64,000 bases of DNA, taken from JAICMB01 sp035295125 (GTDB lineage Bacteria; Acidobacteriota; Terriglobia; Bryobacterales; Bryobacteraceae). The stretch lies in the NCBI GenBank assembly GCA_035295125.1, contig DATGJP010000020.1, forward strand, positions 336,223 to 400,222, in the 5' to 3' direction. The notes below the pieces were generated by a model, which worked only from the letters and a program-made list of their open reading frames with translations, did no database searches and was not told where the DNA came from. Positions 1-8,031 of this stretch are shown here, piece by piece. Both the position numbers and the translations under genes were made by a program. Each line of letters starts with the position of its first letter. Within the stretch, counting starts at the first letter, position 1.

Positions 1-1
1 C

Positions 2-1102
2 TGGATCCGCGTGCAAGCAACGCCCTACCGCAACGCTTCCGGAGAGGTCTCGGGAACCGTCGGGGCGATGAGTTGCATCAGCCGGCAGAAAAGCCTGGAA
101 CACGAGAACGAATACCTGCGGAGCGAACTGCGCGCCGAAACCGGCTCGGACGGGCTCATTGGCCCCAGCGATGCGCTGGCTCGCGTTCGAAACCAGGTTT
201 CGATGGTGGCGACCACCGACGCGAACGTACTGATCTACGGAGAATCGGGGACTGGCAAGGAACTCGTCGCCAGCGCGCTCCACGAACTCAGCAACCGCCG
301 CGATAAGCCGCTGGTCCGCGTGAATTGCGCTGCCATCCCGAAGGATTTATTCGAAAGCGAGTTCTTTGGGCATGTCCGCGGAGCATTCACGGGCGCCATC
401 AAAGACCGCATAGGACGTTTCGAAGTGGCCGACGGCGGCACGCTTTTTCTCGATGAGGTCGGCGAGATCCCGCTCGAACTCCAGGGCAAGCTGTTGCGCG
501 TTATCCAGGAGCGCCAGTTCGAACGCGTCGGGGACGATCGTACCCGAAGTGTCGACGTCCGGCTGATCTCGGCGACGAATCGTCCTCTCGCGGAGGAAGC
601 GTCGAACGGCCGGTTCCGTCTCGATCTGTATTATCGGCTCAGCGTTTTCCCGATCGAGATACCGCCGCTACGCGAACGCCGTGAGGACATACTCCCGCTT
701 GCCGAGTACTTCCTCCGGTTGAACGCGCAACAATTCGGAATGAAAACGCCGACATTAACGAAGGCCCAGCGGGAGGAACTGCAGCGTTATGACTGGCCCG
801 GCAATGTTCGCGAACTCCAGAATGTCATAGAGCGCGCCACCATCCTCGCCGCGCATGGTGGTTTCGCTCTGAATATCGATGCCAGACCCCGCCAGGCCGC
901 AGTCCGCCGCCCTGCTGGTCCCTTGAACGATCTCAAAAACCATGAACGGGAGATCATAGCTGCGGCCTTGAAGGAAACGCGCGGCAAGATTTATGGCCCG
1001 GACGGTGCCGCGGCACTGTTGGGAGTCAAACCCACGACACTCTCCTCAAAAGTGACGCGTTTGGGGCTGCGCAACGCCGCCTTCAGGCTCAATGTCAGTT
1101 AG
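2..1102 (+). CDS. Sigma-54-dependent transcriptional activator, 5' end cut off by window
   Basis: This is a bacterial enhancer-binding protein that would remodel sigma-54 RNA polymerase. Numbering from a GTG at base 11, the AAA+ domain shows Walker A GESGTGKE (about 77-84), the sigma-54 contact loop GAFTGA (about 124-129) and Walker B GTLFLDE (about 143-149). A Fis-type helix-turn-helix ends the protein (about 330-355). The frame stays open to the window edge, and the first 35 or so codons (WIRVQATPYRN, then G-x-V-x-G-x-V-G) look like the end of a PAS domain, so the true start lies upstream and the GTG is probably internal. FhlA-like activators with N-terminal PAS or GAF sensors have this arrangement. 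The input signal cannot be told from this part. A twin-hairpin repeat follows the stop codon. Confidence 0.93.
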   Translation, partial: WIRVQATPYRNASGEVSGTVGAMSCISRQKSLEHENEYLRSELRAETGSDGLIGPSDALARVRNQVSMVATTDANVLIYGESGTGKELVASALHELSNRRDKPLVRVNCAAIPKDLFESEFFGHVRGAFTGAIKDRIGRFEVADGGTLFLDEVGEIPLELQGKLLRVIQERQFERVGDDRTRSVDVRLISATNRPLAEEASNGRFRLDLYYRLSVFPIEIPPLRERREDILPLAEYFLRLNAQQFGMKTPTLTKAQREELQRYDWPGNVRELQNVIERATILAAHGGFALNIDARPRQAAVRRPAGPLNDLKNHEREIIAAALKETRGKIYGPDGAAALLGVKPTTLSSKVTRLGLRNAAFRLNVS

Positions 1103-1130
1103 TAGTTCGGCTGCTTGTGATGCCGGAAGG

Positions 1131-1170
1131 GCGGGTTAACAACCCGCCGCAGGCTAACAGCCTGCATCAC
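1131..1170. repeat. Twin-hairpin intergenic repeat, copy 1
   Basis: Two adjacent 17-base hairpins: stem GCGGGTT/AACCCGC (1131-1147, loop AAC) and stem GCAGGCT/AGCCTGC (1149-1165, loop AAC), followed by ATCAC. Related double hairpins lie at 58136-58177, 60822-60862 and 63829-63867. There is no T tract, so a simple rho-independent terminator is not indicated, although it lies between two convergent genes. Confidence 0.8.
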
Positions 1171-1226
1171 GGGCTTAAAGACGTCTGACACGGGCTGCTG
1201 GGACAGGCGAGGCAGGCGGCGCGCAA

Positions 1227-2360
1227 TCACCGGCAAAATTCCGCGGCCACGGCGTGCAGAATCTCGTGGCATTGCCGGACCTGTTCCAGGTCCACCCACT
1301 CCACCACGGCGTGCGCACCCGCGCCACCGGGTCCAAACACAACGGTCGGAATACCCGCCGCACTCGTCAGCGCCGCATCCATCCAAGGTGTCGAACCGAC
1401 GATGGGAACTTCACGTCCAAGCTTCCGCTCTGCCTCCCGATGCAGCAAACTCACGATGGCGTCGTCCTCCGCAACCTCAAACGGATCGCGTACGAACGTC
1501 GTCTTCATGCTCGCTTTAAACTTCGAATCCGCGGCCCCCAGCGCAGCCAGAACATCTGCAAACTCACGCTCCACCTGCGTGATGTTTTCCCCCGGAACCG
1601 TCCGCCGTTCGACGCTGAGCCGGCAAACTTCGGGATAACTCGACAGCTCCTGTCCCCCGCCAACGAGGGAAGCGTGCAGCGAGGCGCACCCCAGCAGGCG
1701 ATGCGGTTGGCGCGATTGCAGCCCGCGATTCAGTTCCTCGAGCCCCACGAGGACGCGCCCCATGTGCGCGATTGCGTCGACGCCGAGGTCCGGCCGCGAT
1801 CCGTGCGAAGCCACGCCCTGCGTCTCGATATCCACCCAAACGAATCCCTTATGCGCGACGCAGACGTCGAGCGCGGTCGGTTCGGTGACTATCGCCGCAT
1901 CGGCCGTCCAACGCTTCAAGACAGACTCGGTTCCGATGCTGGCATATTCCTCGTCGCACACTGCCGTCACGAGAAGGTCGCCGCGCCAGCCCTGCCCCAC
2001 GGCGGTGGACGCGGTCATCAGGATGGCCGTCAGCCCGCCCTTCATGTCGTAAGAACCCCGCCCGTACAGCCGATTGCCCTCGATCACCGGCTGGTGGGGA
2101 TTCGTCATGCCCGCCACACCGACGGTGTCCACATGCGCGTTCAGCATGAGCGATTTCCCGCCGCCGGTGCCCCGAACGCGCCCGACGACGCTGATTCGTC
2201 CCGGACGCGGTTCGTCCGTTTCCACCTCGACGCCCGCCCTCGCAAGCCACTCCGCGATGAAACCGGCTATCTGCCGCTCGCCTGCGCCTCCGGGCACAAG
2301 GTCCGGGTTTACCGAATCGATCGCAACCAGGTCCCGCAACAGCGTCGTCAGCGCGTCCAT
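1227..2360 (-). CDS. M20 family metallohydrolase (ArgE/DapE/carboxypeptidase G2-like)
   Basis: A 377-residue cytosolic zinc amidohydrolase of the M20 clan, expected to cleave N-acyl amino acids or small peptides; the substrate is not determined by sequence. The metal ligands are in order: H76-x-D78 in NAHVDTV, bridging D105 in GRGSYDMKGG, the catalytic and metal glutamates in CDEEYAS (E137/E138), E160 in VTEPT and a C-terminal His in AGAHAVVEW. A dimerisation-domain His lies in GVASHGSRPD. No signal peptide is present. It lies 9 bases downstream of the secreted carboxylesterase gene in the same direction, so the two are likely co-transcribed. ArgE, DapE and acetyl-lysine deacetylase cannot be separated by eye. 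Confidence 0.9.
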   Translation of the reverse strand: MDALTTLLRDLVAIDSVNPDLVPGGAGERQIAGFIAEWLARAGVEVETDEPRPGRISVVGRVRGTGGGKSLMLNAHVDTVGVAGMTNPHQPVIEGNRLYGRGSYDMKGGLTAILMTASTAVGQGWRGDLLVTAVCDEEYASIGTESVLKRWTADAAIVTEPTALDVCVAHKGFVWVDIETQGVASHGSRPDLGVDAIAHMGRVLVGLEELNRGLQSRQPHRLLGCASLHASLVGGGQELSSYPEVCRLSVERRTVPGENITQVEREFADVLAALGAADSKFKASMKTTFVRDPFEVAEDDAIVSLLHREAERKLGREVPIVGSTPWMDAALTSAAGIPTVVFGPGGAGAHAVVEWVDLEQVRQCHEILHAVAAEFCR

Positions 2361-2369
2361 GTCCGCGTG

Positions 2370-3911
2370 TTAATTCCCACCAGAGGACGAACCACCCGTG
2401 ACCGACGCATTGATAAACCGGTCGAAGAAATCCAATGCCGGCTTGTTGACTTCGTGCTGCACCACGATCTGATCGCCGAAATTCATCAATTGATCGCTAG
2501 CCTCCTGATAGCCCGGCCATTTCGGCAGGCCCTTGCCATTCGGGTTCCCCGTGGCCGCGAAATTCGCCCAATAGCTCGACATCACGTCCGACAATTTGCG
2601 ATCCGCATCTTCCCACGGCCGGTCGGATCGAAGATTGCCGAACACATACTGAATCTCGGCGGCGTGATAAGCGTGGTATTTTGCGCCCACCGGCCCTGGG
2701 GGAACGCGCGTGAAGTAGTACAGGAACGCCGGCGCTTTTCCGTTGCGGCTCTGCATCCGGACCCAGGTTCGCATCTGCCACCCCATGCCCGAGTCGCGGC
2801 TGCTGGTGTAATGCGCCTCCGCGGCCTGTTCGTCGGTCGTGAACGGATACAGCTTCAAGAACTCGTCGGCGAACTTGCCATAACGATTGTGCACCTGGTC
2901 GAGAAGCGTTTTCGCGGTCGCATTGGCCGGCCATGGCGCCAATGTCCGGGCTTCATCCGCGTTGTATCCGGCGATCACCGGCACATCGCTTTGCCGGTGC
3001 TGCGCGAAAATCGCGGTGACATCCTCGGGCAAAAACCAGCCGTCGACACACGGCCGGAATGATCCCTCGGCCTTCAACAAGTCGTCGGCGGAAATCGCCC
3101 GCATCGCCGCCGATGTCGAGGCACCGGACTTCTCGGCAAACTTGACGCCCGCTTGTTCCTCTTCGGCCAGGTTGATGCGGCGTCCGAAGTTCGCCCCGCT
3201 CTCGCCGATCACGCGGTGGAACAATCCTTTGGCGAGCGGCGAGGCCATGAGAAAATTCACCGCCGATGACCCGGCGGATTCGCCGTAGATCGTCACCCGC
3301 TTTGGATCTCCCCCGAACGCCGCAATGTTTTTCTGCACCCACTGGAGCGCCGCCACCATGTCGAGAAGGCCGTAATCGCCCGACGAATGATGCGAGGATT
3401 CCTTCGTCAGCTCCGGATGGGCCAGGAATCCGAAAATTCCGAGGCGATAGTTGACGGTCACCACCACCACGCCCTTCTTCGCAAGTACCTCGCCGTCGTA
3501 GGTCGGAGTGGAGCCGCTGCCTCGCGTATAGCCGCCGCCGTGAATCCAGACCATCACCGGCCGGCGATCCTTCGCCAGCGGCGCCGCGGTCCAGACATTC
3601 AGGTAAAGGCAATCCTCGCTGACCGACTTGAGCGGAGAATAATAAGGCGACGTCTGCGCGTACGGAGCCTGCATACAGACCGCCGAGAACTCCGTCGCCG
3701 GACGAACGCCTTCCCAGGACGCCGGAGATTCCGGAGCCTTCCAACGCAGTGAACCGACGGGAGGCGCAGCGTAAGGAATACCTTTATAGACGCGCACCGC
3801 GGGGTCCTTACCCGGAGCTCCTGAGACCAGTCCGTTGGCAGTGTGAATAGGATCGTCCAGCGCCAAAGCGCAGCCGATAGTCAGAATCAGGGAAACGAGC
3901 AAACGGGGCAT
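2370..3911 (-). CDS. Secreted type-B carboxylesterase
   Basis: An alpha/beta-hydrolase of the carboxylesterase/para-nitrobenzyl esterase family, 513 residues, the usual length. The start at 3911 is preferred over an in-frame ATG 14 codons upstream because it has an AAGGAGGA ribosome site 5 bases before it and begins a clean signal peptide (MPRLLVSLILTIGCALA). Family landmarks are the oxyanion HGGGY, the nucleophile elbow GESAGSS (Ser about 212), an acidic residue in AGYNADEAR and a catalytic His in YHAYHAAEIQYVFGN. The protein should act in the periplasm or outside on esters of unknown origin. The M20 hydrolase gene follows 9 bases after the stop. Confidence 0.93.
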   Translation of the reverse strand: MPRLLVSLILTIGCALALDDPIHTANGLVSGAPGKDPAVRVYKGIPYAAPPVGSLRWKAPESPASWEGVRPATEFSAVCMQAPYAQTSPYYSPLKSVSEDCLYLNVWTAAPLAKDRRPVMVWIHGGGYTRGSGSTPTYDGEVLAKKGVVVVTVNYRLGIFGFLAHPELTKESSHHSSGDYGLLDMVAALQWVQKNIAAFGGDPKRVTIYGESAGSSAVNFLMASPLAKGLFHRVIGESGANFGRRINLAEEEQAGVKFAEKSGASTSAAMRAISADDLLKAEGSFRPCVDGWFLPEDVTAIFAQHRQSDVPVIAGYNADEARTLAPWPANATAKTLLDQVHNRYGKFADEFLKLYPFTTDEQAAEAHYTSSRDSGMGWQMRTWVRMQSRNGKAPAFLYYFTRVPPGPVGAKYHAYHAAEIQYVFGNLRSDRPWEDADRKLSDVMSSYWANFAATGNPNGKGLPKWPGYQEASDQLMNFGDQIVVQHEVNKPALDFFDRFINASVTGGSSSGGN

Positions 3912-3971
3912 ACGGATCCTCCTTGGTTTCGGGGTATTACACGACCTTTGCATCCCGCGGATGTCGAGCAG

Positions 3972-4004
3972 ATGGAAGGGTCAAGCGGGCGGTTCCGCCC
4001 GACT
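3972..4004 (-). repeat. GGCAGGCG-type palindromic repeat, minus-strand copy
   Basis: Read on the minus strand it contains GGGCGGAACCGCCCG followed by CTTGACCCTTCCATC. This matches the elements at 17631 and 60748 (CGGAAC core, then TTCACCCTTCCAC). It lies upstream of the carboxylesterase gene, next to an opposite-facing copy at 4041. Confidence 0.6.
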
Positions 4005-4040
4005 GATGAATTGTCGAAGCGGGGCGAGTTCCCGGTGCGG

Positions 4041-4070
4041 TCCAAAGGCAGGCGCTACCTGCACCACCCC
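4041..4070 (+). repeat. GGCAGGCG-type palindromic repeat, plus-strand copy
   Basis: TCCAAAGGCAGGCG, then CTACCTGCACCACCCC. The TCCAAAGGCAGGCG start is shared exactly with the copy at 17627 and with the reverse complement of the 38.9-kb copy. Together with the 3972 copy it fills most of the 209-base gap between the carboxylesterase and YjbR-like genes. Confidence 0.6.
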
Positions 4071-4120
4071 GAAAACTCAGTGACATTGGCCTCAAGGCTG
4101 TAAAACCAACTTAGACCAGC

Positions 4121-4480
4121 TTACTTCTTCCGTCCAATCATCGCCCAGGCTTCCGAGAGATGCTCGCCCAACTCTTCATCGCTCACACGATCCAACTCAA
4201 TCCCCACCCAACCCTTCACACCGACATACGGAGGCCGGTAGTATTTCCTGGGATCCGAATGAACCAGCGCCTCCTGCACTCCCGGAGCCGCTGGGATCCA
4301 TACCGCGATATGCCCATCGTCGTGATGGTTGTTCGAGATCATGGCATACACCCGCTTCTTCACAAAAAATGTCGGCTCACCGTGCGAAAGCTTCTCAGTG
4401 GTTCCCGCCAACCCGACACAAATCCGCCGCACCCGAGGGATGTGCTCCTCCCCCGCATCTTTACTTCGTGAGATACCCAT
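4121..4480 (-). CDS. MmcQ/YjbR-like protein (DUF419 family)
   Basis: A 119-residue soluble protein with family features: SHGEPTFFV near the start, KKRVYAMI, then PRKYYRPPYVGVKGWVGIELD and a C-terminal helix with DEELGEHLSEAW. Members of this family adopt a CyaY-like or double-wing fold and are annotated as putative DNA-binding proteins, but no biochemical role is established. The start at 4480 lies 20 bases inside the end of the upstream gene (stop at 4461), which suggests translational coupling. The link between the two proteins is otherwise unclear. Confidence 0.85.
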   Translation of the reverse strand: MGISRSKDAGEEHIPRVRRICVGLAGTTEKLSHGEPTFFVKKRVYAMISNNHHDDGHIAVWIPAAPGVQEALVHSDPRKYYRPPYVGVKGWVGIELDRVSDEELGEHLSEAWAMIGRKK

Positions 4481-5996
4481 GAAAACGTCCTAACCAATAC
4501 GGAAGCAAATAGAATGCGCCATCATCTTCTCCTCGCCCACCGTTTCCTCCATCAATGCGAAACGGATTGCTGTTCCACTTCATCACCGGCCGCTCGTCCG
4601 GAGGCAATAATGTTGTGGCCTGTGCTTTCCGGAAACGATCTTTGCCGCCATCGAGCCTGATATCGGAGCGGTTCGAATTTACAACCGTCCACTCCACCAG
4701 GTCCATCGGAATACGTTCCAACATCCAGGTTGCGCTGTCCAGGTCCGCGTGTTCCGCTGGGTTGGACGTCTCGTAGATGAACGTCCACAAAGGATTTTTC
4801 TCTCGACGTATGTTATCCCACCACTGCCCCAGAGCGCTGCGGTAGAAGCCCAGAAGCTTCGGATCTTCCTCGTAACGGAACGCCAGGTAAAAGGGCAGCA
4901 TGGCCAGTTCTTCGTCTGAGTAATTGATTTCCCGCCGATACTCTTGGTAGCGGGTCATTTGCTCCGCGTACTTCAACTCGAAAGCCACCTTGCGATATTC
5001 CTTCTCGTACTTCTCATCGCGTGTGATGTGATAGGCGGTCTTCAAAAAACACAGCAGCTCGAGCGCGTTTAAAGCACTGTCCGATTTGCCCCGGCCTTCG
5101 AAGTACTCACGCGACCACTTCCCCCAGGTCGTAGGCTTGCCGGTAACATCGACGAGATGATAGCCGTGCTCGATAATGTGGTCCATGATTCGCCGCGCCG
5201 TCGCAGCAATGCGCGCTTTGAGTTCCTGATCGGGCAGCAGGTCGTATGCGACGCCGAAAACGAAGAAATGCCCCACAATCTCGTCGGAGCTGGTGTCGCC
5301 CTTCCATTCATACTTGCCATCCTCGGTCCAATGCCAGACACCATCGGTGGGGCGCCAATCGCCTTTTCGAATATAGGAGCGCGCTGGAAAACCGGGCCGC
5401 CCGGTAACCTGCTCCAGGAACAGTACCGCATCGATCGATTTGCGCGCGTTCGCGAGCGCCTCGGGAGATTTCGTCACAGCATATCGGAAACACTCCGCCG
5501 CCGCGTACATGGCGGTCCACAGGCCATCGTTATCGCTGGGCTCCAACTGATTCGATTTGACGTTGCCAGGCTCTCGAAGCATCGAACTCGCCACCAGCCC
5601 GTAACGGTCGTGACGCGCGCGGACGCGTTCTTCGAAATACGCCGCCTTGTCCTCGAGACTCATCGGGCGCAGTTCGACATGCGAATAGCCCGTTCGGGTG
5701 TGCGCCCAAACTCCACCCGCGCCGTCCGGGGCAAGTGCCAGGACATCATCGTCAGGAAGATAACGCTTCCCGGCAAAAAATTGAATCCGGTCGCGAAGAG
5801 GCGCACTGGAAGCCTCGCGGATCAATCCCTGCTGGGTTCCCCTCCAAACCGCATCGCCCGAACGCACCGGCTCGTTCGTGAAGGCGAGGTTCGTTGAAGG
5901 GAGACGTGCCGCATCGTCAAAAAACGTGACGAACTTCTGGGGGTAGACCTGCCCAAACGCCGGGAACAGAAGTGCCAACACAAAGGTTGCACGCAT
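4461..5996 (-). CDS. Secreted (alpha/alpha)-toroid-like protein of unknown function
   Basis: A 511-residue exported protein with a short signal peptide (MRATFVLALLFPAFG). Around residues 80-125 it carries a stretch like two-component-regulator propeller repeats (PDDDVLALAPDGAGGVWAHT). From about 150 it is strongly helical, with GLWTAMYAAAECFRYAVTK and Trp/Tyr-rich segments such as RPTDGVWHWTEDGKYEWKGD, which resembles six-hairpin (alpha/alpha) glycosidases and lyases. I do not recognise a defined family and no catalytic residue can be assigned. It diverges from asnB across a 109-base gap and overlaps the following YjbR-like gene. A carbohydrate-active role is an inference from fold impression only. 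Confidence 0.7.
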   Translation of the reverse strand: MRATFVLALLFPAFGQVYPQKFVTFFDDAARLPSTNLAFTNEPVRSGDAVWRGTQQGLIREASSAPLRDRIQFFAGKRYLPDDDVLALAPDGAGGVWAHTRTGYSHVELRPMSLEDKAAYFEERVRARHDRYGLVASSMLREPGNVKSNQLEPSDNDGLWTAMYAAAECFRYAVTKSPEALANARKSIDAVLFLEQVTGRPGFPARSYIRKGDWRPTDGVWHWTEDGKYEWKGDTSSDEIVGHFFVFGVAYDLLPDQELKARIAATARRIMDHIIEHGYHLVDVTGKPTTWGKWSREYFEGRGKSDSALNALELLCFLKTAYHITRDEKYEKEYRKVAFELKYAEQMTRYQEYRREINYSDEELAMLPFYLAFRYEEDPKLLGFYRSALGQWWDNIRREKNPLWTFIYETSNPAEHADLDSATWMLERIPMDLVEWTVVNSNRSDIRLDGGKDRFRKAQATTLLPPDERPVMKWNSNPFRIDGGNGGRGEDDGAFYLLPYWLGRFHGYLTK

Positions 5997-6000
5997 GAAC

Positions 6001-6110
6001 TACAATTGTGATATATTCTCACCGTTAACGGGAAATCTGAAGAGGGTGAAGTAAGCCCCAGTAACTAACGCTGGTTAGACTTCGTAACGAACGGGGACAG
6101 TACAATTGTG
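6001..6110. promoter_or_regulatory. Divergent promoter region with TACAATTGTG repeated 100 bases apart
   Basis: The 10-mer TACAATTGTG occurs at 6001-6010, just before the leftward gene's ATG, and again at 6101-6110, overlapping the TTG start of asnB. Its core ACAATTGT is palindromic. A second inverted repeat, CTAAC-GCTG-GTTAG, lies at 6065-6078. Position suggests control of both divergent genes by one regulator; that is inference. Confidence 0.4.
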
Positions 6111-8031
6111 CGGAATCACTGGCTTTACACACGATAAGTGTAATCCGGATAGCAGGCGCATCCGTGAAGCGACACGATCCCTGGCTCATCGGGGACCCGA
6201 TCAGCAGGCGACCTATGCGTCCGATCATGTTTCGATGGGCGCAGTACGGCTTCGGATCATCGACCTGAATGGTGGTGATCAGCCCATCACGTCGGAAGAC
6301 GGCGATACTACTGTCGTCTTCAATGGCGAAATTTATAACAACACAGAGCTACGTAATGAGTTGTGTCGCCGCGGCAAAAAGTTCCAAACTTCTTGCGACA
6401 CGGAAACGGTTCTCCAGGCGTTCCTCGAATGGGACACGGATTGCTTCGAACGCCTGCGGGGAATGTTCGCCGTGGCGCTATGGTCCGAATCCCAACGGCG
6501 CCTGATTCTGGCACGCGACCGGATGGGCATCAAGCCCCTTTATATCTGCCGGCGCGGCCGGAACCTGTACTTCGGTTCGGAGCTTAAGTCCCTCTTCACC
6601 CACCCCGAGATCGACCGCCGTCTTAATCCCGAGGCCTTGCACTATTTCACGTCGTTGAACTACGTGCCCGGCCCCTTAACCATGATCGAGGGCATCGAAA
6701 AGCTCAAGCCCGGTCACTGGCTGGAATGGAAGGACGGCCGCGAGCGGGAGCGGGCGTATTGGAGCTTACGATTTGAGCCCGACGAATCCCGTTCCGCCGA
6801 ATCGGCCGCCGAGGAACTCGATCACCTTCTTCGCCAATCCGTCCGGGAACACCTCGTGTCAGACGTCCCGCTCGGCGTGTGGGCCAGCGGCGGACTGGAT
6901 TCCTCCACAGTTCTGCATTACGCCGCCGAAGCGAATCATAGCGGCCTCAAAACGTTCTCCATCACTTTCCAAGGCCGCGAATTCGACGAAAGCAGTTACG
7001 CGCGTCAGGTAGCGACGTATTACGGCACCGATCATTACGAACTCGACCTGAACCCCGCACTCGACCTGGCTGGAGCCATTGAAGAAATCGCCTACTACTC
7101 CGATGAGCCCGGCGCAGATGCGGGAGCGTTACCCGTCTGGTTCCTCTCGCGCATGAGCCGCCAGCACGTGACGGTGGCTTTAAGCGGCGAAGGAGCCGAC
7201 GAATTGTTCGGCGGCTATCAAACCTACCTGGCCGACCGCTACTACCGCTCCCTGAGCCGGGTGCCCGAATCCGCCCGCCGTGCCGCGTTATCTATGTCCC
7301 GGTGGCTGCCGGTGTCGAACGCGAAGATCGGCTTCGATTACAAAGTGCGGAGGATGCTCACCGGCTCGTTCCTGTCCCCAGCCGACGCTCACCTCTATTG
7401 GAATGGCACGTTTTCGGAAGCCGAGAAGAAGAACCTCCACATTCGCAACGGCCATCCCCCGGTCGGCGACCTGATGCATAATCTGCCGCCGGTTGCGTCG
7501 GAATCGGGGACCCTGAATCGCTATCTGTGGCTGGATCAATGCTACTATCTTCCTGACGACATCCTCTATAAATGCGACCGCATGAGCATGGCGCATTCGC
7601 TCGAAGTGCGTCCTCCGTTTTTGGATCACCGGATTGTGGAGTTCGCGGCACGTTTGCCACAGCGTCTCAAAATCAGGGGCTCCGAACTGAAATCTCTTCT
7701 CCGCGGCATGATGAAGGACAAGCTTCCTCGCACGGTGCTAACGCGCAAGAAGGAAGGCTTCGATATTCCCGCCCACGACTGGCTGCGTGGTCCGCTGCGG
7801 CCTTTGCTGCTCGACACCTTGACCCGCGATGCCGTCGAGGATTCCGGTTTGTTCCACTGGCCCGAGGTCAACAGGCTCCTCAATCGCCATCTGGAGCGAC
7901 AGGCTAACCTCGGATACCATCTATGGGGCCTGCTAACGCTGTTCCTTTGGATCCGCCGATGGGGCATTCAAACCACGCCGGAGCTGGAGGACAGGCGGGA
8001 ATTGATCGGCGCTGCCGCCATTACCAGCTAA
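6106..8031 (+). CDS. asnB: Glutamine-dependent asparagine synthetase-like amidotransferase
   Basis: A 641-residue class-II glutamine amidotransferase fused to an asparagine synthetase domain, expected to move ammonia from glutamine onto an acyl-adenylate (aspartate or a surface-polymer carboxylate). The start is a TTG at 6106, fixed by the need for the catalytic Cys right after the initiator Met (MCGITGF); GGGGA lies about 9 bases upstream. Other marks are RGPD, VVFNGEIYN and the PP-loop GVWASGGLDSS, with the later GEGADELFGGY. AsnB paralogues of this length often sit in exopolysaccharide clusters, and here glycosyltransferase genes follow directly, so a role in glycan decoration is as likely as asparagine supply. 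Confidence 0.9.
   Translation: MCGITGFTHDKCNPDSRRIREATRSLAHRGPDQQATYASDHVSMGAVRLRIIDLNGGDQPITSEDGDTTVVFNGEIYNNTELRNELCRRGKKFQTSCDTETVLQAFLEWDTDCFERLRGMFAVALWSESQRRLILARDRMGIKPLYICRRGRNLYFGSELKSLFTHPEIDRRLNPEALHYFTSLNYVPGPLTMIEGIEKLKPGHWLEWKDGRERERAYWSLRFEPDESRSAESAAEELDHLLRQSVREHLVSDVPLGVWASGGLDSSTVLHYAAEANHSGLKTFSITFQGREFDESSYARQVATYYGTDHYELDLNPALDLAGAIEEIAYYSDEPGADAGALPVWFLSRMSRQHVTVALSGEGADELFGGYQTYLADRYYRSLSRVPESARRAALSMSRWLPVSNAKIGFDYKVRRMLTGSFLSPADAHLYWNGTFSEAEKKNLHIRNGHPPVGDLMHNLPPVASESGTLNRYLWLDQCYYLPDDILYKCDRMSMAHSLEVRPPFLDHRIVEFAARLPQRLKIRGSELKSLLRGMMKDKLPRTVLTRKKEGFDIPAHDWLRGPLRPLLLDTLTRDAVEDSGLFHWPEVNRLLNRHLERQANLGYHLWGLLTLFLWIRRWGIQTTPELEDRRELIGAAAITS

Noticed and set aside
1254..3062. 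A 602-codon open frame on the plus strand opposite the M20 and carboxylesterase genes
   Set aside because: It is antisense to two genes with clear catalytic motifs, its product is Arg/His-rich without any motif, and such shadow frames are common in GC-rich DNA.
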